A stretch of 64,000 nucleotides of DNA from Chitinophaga oryzae (GTDB taxonomy: Bacteria > Bacteroidota > Bacteroidia > Chitinophagales > Chitinophagaceae): assembly GCF_012516375.2 (NCBI RefSeq), contig NZ_CP051204.2, positions 124,001 through 188,000 on the forward strand. Reading direction: 5' to 3'. The first letter of the stretch is position 1. Each line of letters begins with the position of its first letter. The position numbers were made by a program, and so were the translations under genes. Below are positions 26,062 to 35,512 of this stretch, in pieces. The notes below the pieces were generated by a model, which made no database searches, was not told the origin of the DNA, and saw only the letters and a program-made list of their open reading frames with translations.

Positions 26062-27543
26062 GTGCATACGCTCATCAACTATCTGACTGGCTCCGACTGG
26101 CATCTGTATGTTAAAATAAGCAGCACAGTGCTGTTAATCCTGACATTTGCCGGCGTTATCTTCTCCATACTCCTGGAAAACAGGAACCCGATAAAGGCTA
26201 TGGCCTATATTATGCTGCTGGTGTTTATACCGATCGTAGGCCTGATCGTATATTATTACCTGGGACGGGACCTGCGTAAAAAAAGGCGGTTCACCCTGAA
26301 AGGCAGCAAGGATGAGGTGCTGTTCGCCAAATACTGGCAATCCCAGCGATCGGAAATAGAACAGATGCAACTGGAACTGCGGCAGGCGGTGGGTACCAAG
26401 CAGGAATTGTCGGCCATGCTGCTCAATACAAGACAGTCTATTCTCACCAAAAACAACCGGGTAAAACTGCTGATCAACGGGGAAGAAAAATTCCCGGAGG
26501 TAATGGCCGCGCTGCGGGCAGCCAAACACCATATCCACATCGAGTATTACATGATCGCTGCAGATGATGTGGGCAATGAAGTAACGCAGATACTGGTGGA
26601 AAAACTGAACCAGGGCGTACAGGTCCGCTTTGTTTACGACGATATGGGCAGCGACCGGATAAAAAAAATACCCAAAATACTGAAGGAGAACGGCGCCAGC
26701 GTATATACTTTTTCACCCGTGCTGGTAGGCCTTTACCGGAATGCCAACTATCGGAATCACCGGAAAATCATCGTGATAGACGGCTCGGTGGGATTTGTGG
26801 GAGGCATCAACCTGGATGACCGTTATATCAACAATGGTAAACACGATCTCTTCTGGCGCGATACGCATCTTAAAATTGAAGGCGATGCCGTAAACCTGCT
26901 ACAGCTACAGTTTCTCATGAGTTACCGCTATTGCAGCAAAGAAGTATTTCCTTTTGAAGCGCCTTTCTTCGGTCGTTCCGCCACGCTCTCCGGCACTTGT
27001 TTTACCGATATTGTCGCCAGCGGACCGGATTCAGAATGGCCTATGACCATGAGTTCTATTCTCATGGCCATCAATGTGGCCAAAAGAAGGATCAGGATCA
27101 CCAATCCATATTTTGTGCCCACGGAAGAATTGCTGACAGCCTTACAGATCGCAGCTTTGGCGGGGAAAGACGTGCAGCTGCTGCTGCCGCTGAAAGGCGA
27201 TTCCTTTATTGTGCAGCATGCGGCCCTCTCCTATATGAAGCCCTTACTGGCAGCAGGTGTGAAGGTATTTTTTTACACAAGAGGTTTCATTCACGCCAAA
27301 ACGATGGTCATAGATGATAACCTGGCCTGGGTGAGCTCTGTCAATTTTGACAACCGCAGTTTTTTCCTGAATTGTGAAATCGGTGTGTTGGTGTATGATA
27401 AGGAAGTAACAGCCAAGCTGGACCGTGCATTTGATGAAGATCTGCTGTATGCCTTGCCCGTACAGGAAACCCGCTGGAACAGAAGAAATATTTTCAACCG
27501 GTTTATGGACTCTGTCTGCAGGCTGCTGACGCCTTTATTATAG
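26062..27543 (+). CDS. cls: Cardiolipin synthase
   Basis: 493 aa, GTG start at 26062. Two N-terminal membrane segments (about 10-32 and 40-65, PLDc_N type) and two HKD motifs: NHRKIIVIDGSVGFVGGIN and HAKTMVIDDNLAWVSSVN. The enzyme joins two phosphatidylglycerol molecules, or PG with PE, into cardiolipin at the inner membrane. Length fits the ClsA class. Single gene; 4 bp separate its stop from the convergent acidic-protein gene. Confidence 0.95.
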   Translation: MHTLINYLTGSDWHLYVKISSTVLLILTFAGVIFSILLENRNPIKAMAYIMLLVFIPIVGLIVYYYLGRDLRKKRRFTLKGSKDEVLFAKYWQSQRSEIEQMQLELRQAVGTKQELSAMLLNTRQSILTKNNRVKLLINGEEKFPEVMAALRAAKHHIHIEYYMIAADDVGNEVTQILVEKLNQGVQVRFVYDDMGSDRIKKIPKILKENGASVYTFSPVLVGLYRNANYRNHRKIIVIDGSVGFVGGINLDDRYINNGKHDLFWRDTHLKIEGDAVNLLQLQFLMSYRYCSKEVFPFEAPFFGRSATLSGTCFTDIVASGPDSEWPMTMSSILMAINVAKRRIRITNPYFVPTEELLTALQIAALAGKDVQLLLPLKGDSFIVQHAALSYMKPLLAAGVKVFFYTRGFIHAKTMVIDDNLAWVSSVNFDNRSFFLNCEIGVLVYDKEVTAKLDRAFDEDLLYALPVQETRWNRRNIFNRFMDSVCRLLTPLL

Positions 27544-27547
27544 CCGC

Positions 27548-27958
27548 TTAATATTTATCGTCCTCATCTTCGTCAAGGAATTCGCCGTTGTCTTCTTCCA
27601 GGTCCTGGTGGCGGTCTCCGCCGAGGCTGTACAGGTTGTTTTCTTCATCCTCTTCCCCGATTGCTTCGCTATCGTCGTCCAGTTCTGCCCCCGGCACGTC
27701 CAGATCGTCGCCTGTTTTATCCTGGCGCCAGGTCTCTTCCTGTTCATCGCTGCGTTTAGGGCTTTTGCGTTTATCCTCGGGCAGTTCACTGTTATGCCGG
27801 AACGAGCGGGTCACATCGTCCATATTCAGATCCACTTCATTGCTGCGGTTTTCCCTGTTCATGATATCTTCGCTGGCCGGATACGCCGGGTATCCCGGAA
27901 AATCCTGCTCCTCTTCCCCAGTTTTTCTCTTCTTTTTATCGTCATGTTTGTTTGCCAT
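27548..27958 (-). CDS. Small highly charged acidic protein
   Basis: 136 aa from the ATG at 27956-27958 (MANKHDDKKKRKTGEEE). Basic N-terminus, then very acidic, with a C-terminal run rich in Asp and Glu (LEEDNGEFLDEDEDDKY). No cysteine, signal peptide or membrane segment; probably disordered. The coding bias is clear because the opposite strand reads as low-complexity Ser. Function unknown. Confidence 0.6.
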   Translation of the reverse strand: MANKHDDKKKRKTGEEEQDFPGYPAYPASEDIMNRENRSNEVDLNMDDVTRSFRHNSELPEDKRKSPKRSDEQEETWRQDKTGDDLDVPGAELDDDSEAIGEEDEENNLYSLGGDRHQDLEEDNGEFLDEDEDDKY

Positions 27959-28075
27959 AAAAATGTTTTTTTGGTACGGAGACACGCAGAAAATGACGTG
28001 CCATCTACCATGATAACAAAGGAAGAAACCGATTGTTTTGGCCGGTTATATTGAACGGGGGCTGCTTTGCCGCCG

Positions 28076-29320
28076 TCACGGCTTTTTGCCGGTGAAGGTG
28101 AGGTGTACGGTCATCCCGGCGGAGTACAATTTTACCTGTCCATATCCCACCCCATTCAGCGGAATTTTGACATAGGGTTGTACCCCCAGGAGCAGGCCGC
28201 GGCCTGAAGGGCGTTGGTAGAGGATGCCGGCGTTGATGATAGAGAGATAATGCTGGTTTTCGTTGGTGACGGTCCTTTCTTTCGGCGGGCCGTATTCATA
28301 CAGGTACCGGTATTTTTCCTTCAGCATAAAATAGTTGGAAAAGCCAAGCGTAGCGCTGACTTTATTCTTCTTTACCGAAAGAAAAGTATAGTTCATGTTG
28401 ATAGGCACATCCAGTACATCACAGTCGGCGTTTACTTTTTCGAGGGTGCCATAGGGAGTGCTGGTGCTGCCGGTGCGATAGTCGTTTGGTGAGGCGCCGT
28501 ATATTTTTTTGCTGTACACGGCCCCTGTTGTCACGAAGAGGTTTCTGTTGAAATAGTAATGCACCAGTACACCGGCGTTAAAGCCGATGTTACCGTATTT
28601 AAAAGAGGGCGCCACTGTCAGGTCAGGCCCGAAGACCAGGCCTGCATACCATTTTTTCGTTTTCCGTGTCACGGCCGTCAATGTACTGTCTTTTAAAGCG
28701 ACAGACACCGTTTGATAATCTTCTTTAACAGCCGGCGTATCAATTTTCGTATAGTCGTTTAAGTTATTTGAATCTATTTTCGTATAGTCGTTGATGTTAT
28801 TAACTATAGTTTCTCCGGATAAGGGTAATACAGGCCGTTGCTGGCTTAATGCCGGCGGGTTGGTTTCACTACCCTGCAAACGGAGTGTTCCGCTGTCATT
28901 ATTCGCAGCTATGGTGTAAGAAGGGATTACCAAAGCTTCTTTTCCTGCCGTACCGGGTTGTTGGTTGGTGACAGCGGGTACAGCTACCGGCAGCTGTTGG
29001 TATTTTTCCGGTGTCTTTTCCTGGTTTTCCTTTTTTTCGGGGAGACGACCGGAATTTTTTTCAGGGAGATTTTCTCCTGGAAAATGTTGAGCGCCTGTTA
29101 TCTGTTGCTGCTGTTTTGTGCTGCCGGTATCCGGCATAAACCACCATACGCCTAGCGCCAGCAACAGTATGGCAGCAGCGGCCCACCACCAGATGAGCAC
29201 AGGCTTGCGGCCCTTGTCTCCATCCAGCAGCGCTTCCATTTTTTCCCACGCCTGCGGGTCAAATGGATGGTCAGCTTCATTCAGCTTGTTGCGGATACTA
29301 TTTTCGAAATCTTCACTCAT
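28076..29320 (-). CDS. Anti-sigma factor with outer-membrane beta-barrel (Dma-like)
   Basis: 414 aa from MSEDFENSIRNKLNEADHPF, overlapping the sigma gene by 8 bp. Residues 1-40 are a cytoplasmic anti-sigma-like helix pair; 41-61 is one membrane segment (VLIWWWAAAAILLLALGVWWF); 62-222 is a Gln/Pro/Lys-rich, probably disordered periplasmic linker with a doubled NDYTKID motif; 223-414 is a predicted outer-membrane beta-barrel (WYAGLVFGPDLTVAP to MTVHLTFTG). This is the layout of the dual membrane-spanning anti-sigma factors described in Bacteroides. It would hold the sigma factor at the inner membrane and sense the outer membrane. Confidence 0.82.
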   Translation of the reverse strand: MSEDFENSIRNKLNEADHPFDPQAWEKMEALLDGDKGRKPVLIWWWAAAAILLLALGVWWFMPDTGSTKQQQQITGAQHFPGENLPEKNSGRLPEKKENQEKTPEKYQQLPVAVPAVTNQQPGTAGKEALVIPSYTIAANNDSGTLRLQGSETNPPALSQQRPVLPLSGETIVNNINDYTKIDSNNLNDYTKIDTPAVKEDYQTVSVALKDSTLTAVTRKTKKWYAGLVFGPDLTVAPSFKYGNIGFNAGVLVHYYFNRNLFVTTGAVYSKKIYGASPNDYRTGSTSTPYGTLEKVNADCDVLDVPINMNYTFLSVKKNKVSATLGFSNYFMLKEKYRYLYEYGPPKERTVTNENQHYLSIINAGILYQRPSGRGLLLGVQPYVKIPLNGVGYGQVKLYSAGMTVHLTFTGKKP

Positions 29321-29903
29321 TTTTATGCACAACAAAGTTAACGGCGGTAGTGGCGGTAGCGCCTTTACCTGCAGCGATGAGAATTTTTTCCTGTAGTATT
29401 TTCTTTGCTTTAAACAGATTGGATTTGGAGGTGCCTTGAGAAATCCCCAGCAGCACAGCAATTTCATGATGCTGATAACCTTCCATAACATAGAGATTGA
29501 ATACAGTCCGATAGGCCGGTGACAGGGATTGCACATGCATCAGCAGTTCATCATAAGACAGTTTTTCCACTACATTATCTTCCTTTCCCAATTCATGATA
29601 GTGTTCTGCCTGATCGGTAAATACCAGCTTCTTTTTACTGCGTAGAAAATCAATGGCGGTGTTGACCATAATTTTACTCAGCCATGCTTTAAACGGGCGA
29701 TTGCTATCAAAGGTAGAAATACGCTGAAAAACTTTCAGAAAACCATCATTCATAATTTCAATCGCTTCTTCCCTGTTTGGCGCATAACGCATACAGATAC
29801 TCAAAGCATACCCAAAAAATTTACGGTACAGCAATTCCTGGCTGCTGCGATTCTTATCACAGCACCCTGAAATGATGGTATGAATTTGGTTCAGGTCTTC
29901 CAC
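29313..29903 (-). CDS. ECF sigma factor
   Basis: 196 aa, GTG start (29901-29903); the next upstream in-frame codon set reaches a stop within four codons. Region 2 is at about 20-95 (LLYRKFFGYALSICMRYAPN...FKAWLSKIMVNTAIDFLR) and region 4 at about 125-180 (LSPAYRTVFNLYVMEGYQHHEIAVLLGISQGTSKSNLFKAKKIL). Cotranscribed with the overlapping membrane-spanning anti-sigma gene. It probably controls an envelope regulon and its own promoter. The C-terminal ~15 residues (ATATTAVNFVVHKNE) extend past the usual end. Confidence 0.93.
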   Translation of the reverse strand: MEDLNQIHTIISGCCDKNRSSQELLYRKFFGYALSICMRYAPNREEAIEIMNDGFLKVFQRISTFDSNRPFKAWLSKIMVNTAIDFLRSKKKLVFTDQAEHYHELGKEDNVVEKLSYDELLMHVQSLSPAYRTVFNLYVMEGYQHHEIAVLLGISQGTSKSNLFKAKKILQEKILIAAGKGATATTAVNFVVHKNE

Positions 29904-30465
29904 AAATGATCGTTACCTGTCTTTAGCTAAAAAAACCAAACTGTGGTCGTCCCCTTGATTTTTTGGGTACGTTTCGCGAAAACAGCTGGTTAATGTCCTA
30001 TGCATACGAAAGCGATGTGAAATTGGTTGCTTTTCTCTCAAAAAAAATCAACATCTATTTTTTGGGCATTTTTAAGCCCATTTTCGAACTTTTCCTTTTT
30101 TTGAATAAACGGTATCAGTCCCGACGTGTTTTGCCAAATTTACCCTATTTCTTGAAGTCGATTTTTCGGCTTTTTGTTCGAAAAATTTACTTTTTTACGT
30201 AACAAAGCGGTTATTTGAACAGATTTCTCTCCGGATGTTTAAACCCGGCCAAAAATTACTTTCGATGTTTTTGGGATAAATATTCTGACTTTTCCTTTTG
30301 ACATTTTCCGGTTGGTAGTTTTCCGGGAATATAACGGAACATCTTTGCTGAAATTTTGGGCGGGTATTCTTTGGTCTTTTCCGGTTCAAAATATCCGACC
30401 TTAAAAACAGAAAAGGAAGTATCATTCAGATACTTCCTTTTTTGTTTTTATAAGTTTATTGAAAA
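29904..30465. other. AT-rich non-coding region upstream of the sigma gene
   Basis: About 560 bp with no credible gene. It holds a small inverted repeat (ATTTTTCG 30161-30168 with CGAAAAAT 30179-30186), T-rich stretches, and the mnmG terminator at its right end. It is long for a promoter region and may contain a leader or a small RNA; nothing specific can be shown. Confidence 0.4.
30411..30443 (-). terminator. Terminator after mnmG
   Basis: Stem AAGGAAGTATC/GATACTTCCTT with a 5-nt loop and T-rich tails on both sides, 23 bp past the mnmG stop. Confidence 0.88.
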
Positions 30466-32334
30466 TTATCTTCCCATGTATACCATCAGGATTTGTACAT
30501 CGCTGGGATTAACGCCGCTGATCCTGCTGGCTTGTCCCAATGTATGCGGACGGATTTTAGTGAACTTTTGTTTGGCCTCGGTGGAGAGGGAAACCAGTTT
30601 ACTGTAATCAAAATTCTCCGGGATAATCAGGTCTTCGAGCTGGCTCATTTTTTTCACCAGTTCATTTTCCTTCTCTATATATACATCGTATTTGATCTGA
30701 ATTTCTGCCTGTTCCAGTACTTCTCTGCCGAAGCCAGCCAGTGCCTGTTCTATTTTCGGAACGGCTGTTTTCATGGAGAAGATATCCAGGTTCGGGCGGA
30801 GCAATATCTGGTGGGCCCGTTGTTTTTGGGTAAGGCCGGCAGATGATTTGGATTCCAGCAGGGTGCCGATTTCTTCCGGTTCGATGGACAGTTCTTTCAG
30901 GATGGTTTTTACCTTTTCCACCTGTTCTTTTTTCTGTTGTACTTTAGCCATTCTGTCTTCCTTTGCGAGGCCCAGTTTATAGCTTCTTTCGGTAAGGCGC
31001 AGGTCGGCGTTATCCTGACGGAGCAGTGTCCGGAATTCGGCCCGGGAGGTGAACATGCGGTAAGGTTCTTCCGTTCCTTTATTGATCAGATCGTCGATCA
31101 GTACCCCGATATAGGCTTCGCTTCTTTTCAGGATAAAAGGATCCTGTTCGGTGGCTTTCAGGTGGGCGTTGATACCTGCCATCAATCCCTGGCATGCCGC
31201 TTCTTCGTATCCGGTGGTCCCATTGATCTGACCGGCAAAGAAGAGGTTTTGCACCTGTTTTGTTTCCAGGGAGAACTGTAACTGTGTCGGCGGGAAGAAA
31301 TCGTATTCGATAGCATAACCCGGGCGGAACATGCGGCAGTTTTCAAACCCTGGTACCAGGCGGAGTGCTTTCATTTGCACATCTTCGGGCAGGGAGGTAG
31401 AGAATCCGTTCACATATATTTCCACGGTATCGAAGCCTTCCGGTTCCACGAACAGCTGGTGTCTTTCCCTTTCCGCAAAGCGGTTGATTTTATCTTCGAT
31501 GCTGGGGCAGTAACGGGGGCCGGTGCCCTGGATGCGTCCCTGGAACATGGGAGATCTGTCAAATCCGGTGCGCAGCATTTCATGTACTGCGTCGCTGGTA
31601 TAGGTAATCCAGCAGCTTCTTTGTTGTGCCGGTTTTATTTTTTCTATGTCGAGATAGGAAAATCCTACGATGTCTTCGTCGCCCAGTTGTTCTTCCATTT
31701 TGGAATAGTCCAGGCTTCTGCCATCGATACGGGGAGGTGTTCCTGTTTTCAGGCGATCGCTTTCGAAGCCGAGGGAAACGAGTTGTTCCGTGATTCCTGT
31801 CGCCGCTTTTTCAGCGACGCGGCCTCCGCCAAATTGTTTATCACCGATGTGAATTACACCGTTGAGGAAAGTACCGTTGGTAAGCACTACTGCTTTCGCT
31901 TTGATTTCATGTCCCAGTCCGGTTACCACCCCATAGCAACGGCCATCTTTTACGAGGAGGCCTTTTACCATGTCCTGGTAGAAGTCCACGTTCGGGGTTT
32001 TTTCCAGGGCTTCCCGCCATTTTGCAGCAAAAAGCATACGGTCGCTCTGAGCACGGGGGCTCCACATAGCGGGTCCTTTAGAGCGATTGAGCATCCTGAA
32101 CTGTATCAGGGACTGGTCTGTAACAATCCCTGAAAAACCGCCGAGTGCATCTATTTCTCTTACAATCTGACCTTTGGCAATTCCCCCCATAGCAGGGTTG
32201 CAACTCATCTGTGCGATGGTTTGCATGTTCATGGTCACCAGCAGAACTTTGGAGCCCATATTGGCAGCAGCAGCGGCAGCTTCACACCCCGCATGGCCAG
32301 CGCCTACCACAATGATATCGTATGATGGAAACAT
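30466..32334 (-). CDS. mnmG: tRNA uridine-5-carboxymethylaminomethyl modification enzyme MnmG
   Basis: 622 aa, full length. FAD-binding Rossmann motif VVGAGHAGCEAA (residues 8-19), CNPAMGGIAKG (45-55), TGTPPRIDG and the C-terminal FTSRAEFRTLLRQDNADLRLT block are diagnostic. With MnmE it modifies U34 of several tRNAs. In many bacteria mnmG (gidA) sits beside the replication origin. Here a parS-like site lies 62 bp upstream of its start. The minus strand has TAATTTTG (32360-32353) as a -7 element with CTG 19 nt upstream. Confidence 0.98.
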   Translation of the reverse strand: MFPSYDIIVVGAGHAGCEAAAAAANMGSKVLLVTMNMQTIAQMSCNPAMGGIAKGQIVREIDALGGFSGIVTDQSLIQFRMLNRSKGPAMWSPRAQSDRMLFAAKWREALEKTPNVDFYQDMVKGLLVKDGRCYGVVTGLGHEIKAKAVVLTNGTFLNGVIHIGDKQFGGGRVAEKAATGITEQLVSLGFESDRLKTGTPPRIDGRSLDYSKMEEQLGDEDIVGFSYLDIEKIKPAQQRSCWITYTSDAVHEMLRTGFDRSPMFQGRIQGTGPRYCPSIEDKINRFAERERHQLFVEPEGFDTVEIYVNGFSTSLPEDVQMKALRLVPGFENCRMFRPGYAIEYDFFPPTQLQFSLETKQVQNLFFAGQINGTTGYEEAACQGLMAGINAHLKATEQDPFILKRSEAYIGVLIDDLINKGTEEPYRMFTSRAEFRTLLRQDNADLRLTERSYKLGLAKEDRMAKVQQKKEQVEKVKTILKELSIEPEEIGTLLESKSSAGLTQKQRAHQILLRPNLDIFSMKTAVPKIEQALAGFGREVLEQAEIQIKYDVYIEKENELVKKMSQLEDLIIPENFDYSKLVSLSTEAKQKFTKIRPHTLGQASRISGVNPSDVQILMVYMGR

Positions 32335-32352
32335 AATAATTTAAAGAAAGTG

Positions 32353-32360
32353 CAAAATTA
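32353..32360 (-). promoter_or_regulatory. Candidate -7 element of mnmG
   Basis: TAATTTTG on the minus strand fits TAnnTTTG; the -33 position, 19 nt away, reads CTG instead of TTG. Confidence 0.5.
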
Positions 32361-32395
32361 CGGAGAAGACAGCACATTGCAGAGATAAAGTGGAA

Positions 32396-32411
32396 TGTTC
32401 CACGTGGAACA
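32396..32411. other. parS-like site 1 (ParB binding)
   Basis: TGTTCCACGTGGAACA, a perfect 16-bp palindrome extended to 20 bp by flanking AA/TT. It differs from the classical parS consensus TGTTTCACGTGAAACA at only two symmetric positions. Confidence 0.85.
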
Positions 32412-32749
32412 TTGGGTGATTTACTCCCGGTTGACAAACCGGTAAAAGAAGCTGTAAGGAGGCAGGAAGCACCTCCTGTTTATCCATTCTCAAAACAAGG
32501 ACGAGTATTTCACACACCTGAAGGGTGCCGGCATCCTCCGGTTTACCCAGGCTAATAAACCCCGGCTTTTCTTATACGTTTGTTTTATGAAGACTTTTAC
32601 GATCGAATTCCAAATGGCCACGGATATTTTACCGCTTCAGGGGAAACACATGTCCGCTCACTTCTTGCCTAATAAATCTGTACCGTTTTTGTTTCTGAAT
32701 CACGGTATACCCGTTCCGGAAGCATCGTCATCCTAAATATCCCTTCGAG
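32412..32749. other. Gene-free spacer between parS 1 and array A
   Basis: About 340 bp without a gene. It contains a short hairpin (CCGGTT/AACCGG, 32428-32442). Nothing else is clear. Confidence 0.4.
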
Positions 32750-33345
32750 CAATATCCTGAAACATCCGGTCAATTTTCCGGTCCCCATATAACGCCCCAT
32801 TTCTCCGGATTTAGAGATGTACTGTTTCAAAGGCATCCGCCTTGAAACATCCAGTCTATTTTCCGCCTCCATTAACAGCCCTCTTTTTCAGATTTAGAGA
32901 CTTACAATTTCAGAAGCGTGCCCCTGAAACATCCGGTCAATTTCCACCCCATTTAACTGCCCCCTCTTTTTCAGATTTAGAGACCTACTATTTCAGAAGC
33001 ATCCACCTTGAAACATCCAGCCAATTTTCCACCCCATTTAACTGCCCCCTCTTTTTCAGATTTAGAGACCTACTGTTTCAGAAGCATCCACCTTGAAACA
33101 TCCAGCCAATTTTCCGCCTCCATTAACAGCCCCCTCTTCTCCGGATTTGGAGACATACTATTTCAGAAACATCACCCTGAAACATCCGGTCAACTTTCCA
33201 CCCCACTTAACCGCCCCTCTTCTCCGGATTTGGAGACATACGGTTTCAGAAACAACCGCCTTGAAACATCCTTGTCAACTTCCTACAGCATTTCCCCCTC
33301 CTTTTCCGAATCCGGAGTCATTCAAAATTCCCTGAAGCATTATCA
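32750..33345. repeat. Tandem array A, about 7 copies of an 84-bp unit
   Basis: The word TGAAACATCC recurs at 32758, 32843, 32925, 33009, 33093, 33178 and 33262 (steps 85, 82, 84, 84, 85, 84). Between words, units share runs such as CCATTTAACTGCCCCCTC and AGATTTAGAGACCTAC. Each unit holds an inverted pair around the boundary, best as TGTTTCA and TGAAACA 13 nt apart. The edge copies are the most degenerate. Because 84 is a multiple of 3, open frames run through it by chance. Confidence 0.92.
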
Positions 33346-34649
33346 TACAGGAATATCCTATTCCCTTCATCACACCACCAGCGTCTGGGTATATTCTGAA
33401 TCACAGAAAGGACAAGGCCAGGGATAAATATCAGACGGAAAATTCTGCAAGCAATTCACCAGACATCTTTGCTGGTGGACGAAACTGCATTCCTTGTAAA
33501 TGCGGGTGCAAGCGGCGGCTTTTAAGATGGTCTGATGGAGATAGTGAAAGTCGCCCCGCCCAAAGTAATGTCATCACCAGGCCTTCCATCAAACGAGAGA
33601 GAGAAAGTACAAGGCTTAGGAATATAGTCCACATGTTAGCATCAGGAGGATAGTTTATCCTGCTGAAGTACCCTGAACCATGTTGACCACTGAAAAAACC
33701 AGTATTTTTTGATGACTGTTTAATTGTAGTGGGGGTGTTCCGGTTGAGACCATCATCGCCCGAAATCTCCACACTGAAAAGCAGTGTCATCAGCAGGCTT
33801 TTCAGGAAACGGATGTGGTGGAAAACGCTATACTCAGAAAGACGAAACCGTGGGTTAACATCTGGACGAAAGTTCACGCTAGACAATTCACGCTATAAAT
33901 ATATTTGGTCCACCTGGGAAGAGGAAGCTACATTCTTCTGATAAAACAGGTGACAAACGAGACATATGAAATGGTGCTCATGATGGTGCCTGAGATAACA
34001 TTGTCACTCACTACCTATCTACGGCGAGCCACCGCATTAACAGGCATTAAGTGAAATAAAATACCGCAGGCACCTTGAAAAATAAGGATTGAAAATCTCC
34101 TTTGGAAGCGGGCCTTATCTTTTATCCTCTTTTTATCTCAGAGCGGGTAGCATTTTTATTTCACAATGCCATCAATGCGACTCCTTGCCTCTATTAGGGC
34201 CGTTAAAGAGATATGAATCCCTATATGCCAAAGTGCTTCCTGAAACGGCCAAAAAGGGCTTAAAACAGCTAATATTGACCATCATACCATCAGGAACCAA
34301 TACACTGGTTTATTTGTACGAAAAATTTTAAAAGGAAGCTGATAAAGTGCCGGGCGATAAAAGCCAAATCATTCAGAGGATTGAATAGTATGAGCGTCTG
34401 CTTCAAAGGGAATCTGAAAAGCATGAAGTTCCTGGCTCCAATGCGTATATCCCCAAGCTTTCGGCAAAAGTTGTCTTAACATTTCAAAGTAAAAGTCTCC
34501 GCGAAAGTAGGTTCCCTTTGAATGATATGGAAGAGCTCGGGGAAAAGACAAGGTCCAGGTGATTACTCCAGGTCCCCTTCTATCATACACAGGGCATCTG
34601 GAATTCGTGCCCCCTGCATCAGAAAGAAATGTATGCAAGCGTCCGGGAT
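33346..34649. other. Gene-free region between arrays A and B
   Basis: About 1.3 kb with no credible gene. A degenerate duplication with an offset of 216 bp is visible: bases around 33565-33595 resemble 33781-33811, sharing TGTCATCA and CAGG. Open frames here lack codon bias or recognisable protein features. It may be decayed array sequence or a dead gene. Confidence 0.45.
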
Positions 34650-35228
34650 TTCTTTGCAGCTGCGTCACTTTTCAGATGGCAATCTTTTTGGGATGGCAGG
34701 TGACTGGTTTTGAAACCGGCATTTCTGATGCCCTGCTTCCTTGCTACGCCGCTTTTCAGGAAGCTCCACTGCTGGCAGCCAGGTTGATCATGTTGAAAGC
34801 TGCGTTAAATGCCTGCTTCCTTGCTACGCCACTTTTAAGAAAGCTCCCCCTGCTGGCAGCCAGGTTGATCATGTTGAAAGCTGCGTTAAATGCCTGCTTC
34901 CTTGCTACGCCACTTTTAAGAAAGCTCCCCCTACCGGCAGCCAGGCTGATAAGGTTGAAAGCTGCGTTTAAATGCCTGCTTCCTGGTTGCGTCGCTTTTA
35001 AGAAAGCTCCTCTATTGGCAGCCAGGCTGATCAGGCTGAAAGCTGCGTTTAAATGCCTGCTTCCTGGTTGCGTCGCTTTTAAGAAAGCTCCTCTATTGGC
35101 AGCCAGGCTGATCAGGCTGAAAGCTGCGTTTAAATGCCTGCTTCCTGGTTGCGCCGCTTTTCAGGAAGCTCCCCCTGCTGGCAGCCAGGGGGACCATGTT
35201 GAAAGCCTATACTCCAGGTCCTGCTTCC
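34650..35228. repeat. Tandem array B, about 7 copies of an 81-bp unit
   Basis: The word CCTGCTTCC recurs at 34732, 34812, 34893, 34975, 35056, 35137 and 35220 (steps 80, 81, 82, 81, 81, 83). Two adjacent central copies are nearly identical. A degenerate copy precedes 34732. Units carry a small palindrome (GCTTTTAAGAAAGC) and a GGCAGCCAGGCTGATCAGG segment with internal symmetry. No sequence similarity to array A was seen. Confidence 0.92.
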
Positions 35229-35473
35229 CGCCAGGATTACTTGCAGGAACTTACCTTCTGACAGGGCTGCCTTCATGTCCACTTCCCCGCCTATCTGTGA
35301 TTATTATCGGTAAGCACCCAAATTCCTCCCCGTGCTCCTATCCCGCTGTTTTAACGGGAATCCATCAAACTATTTCGTTATTGGTTATGAATCCTAACAG
35401 GGTTCTGTAGAAGAATTCTTGTTCTATGAGACTAAGGGGCTAAATGTGGGGGAACGATTTTAAAATCTAACTA

Positions 35474-35489
35474 TGTTCCACGTGGAACA
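35474..35489. other. parS-like site 2 (ParB binding)
   Basis: TGTTCCACGTGGAACA, identical to site 1 and 3,078 bp from it. Confidence 0.85.
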
Positions 35490-35512
35490 TTCAAAAATTC
35501 ATTTTAAAAAAA

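Noticed and set aside
32842..33427. Overlapping open frames across array A
   Set aside because: Artefact of the 84-bp period; two frames are open at once, composition is Pro/Ser/Thr-rich, and no recognisable protein results.
33431..33886. Minus-strand 151-aa frame
   Set aside because: No coding bias, odd composition, lies in the gene-free segment between repeat arrays with an internal degenerate DNA duplication.
34369..34668. Minus-strand 99-aa frame
   Set aside because: No recognisable motif, poor start context, located at the degenerate edge of array B.
34559..35410. Open frame with 27-residue protein repeats across array B
   Set aside because: The 81-bp period is a multiple of three, so a frame without stops stays open through all copies. 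No signal, start context or codon bias; other frames are also open.
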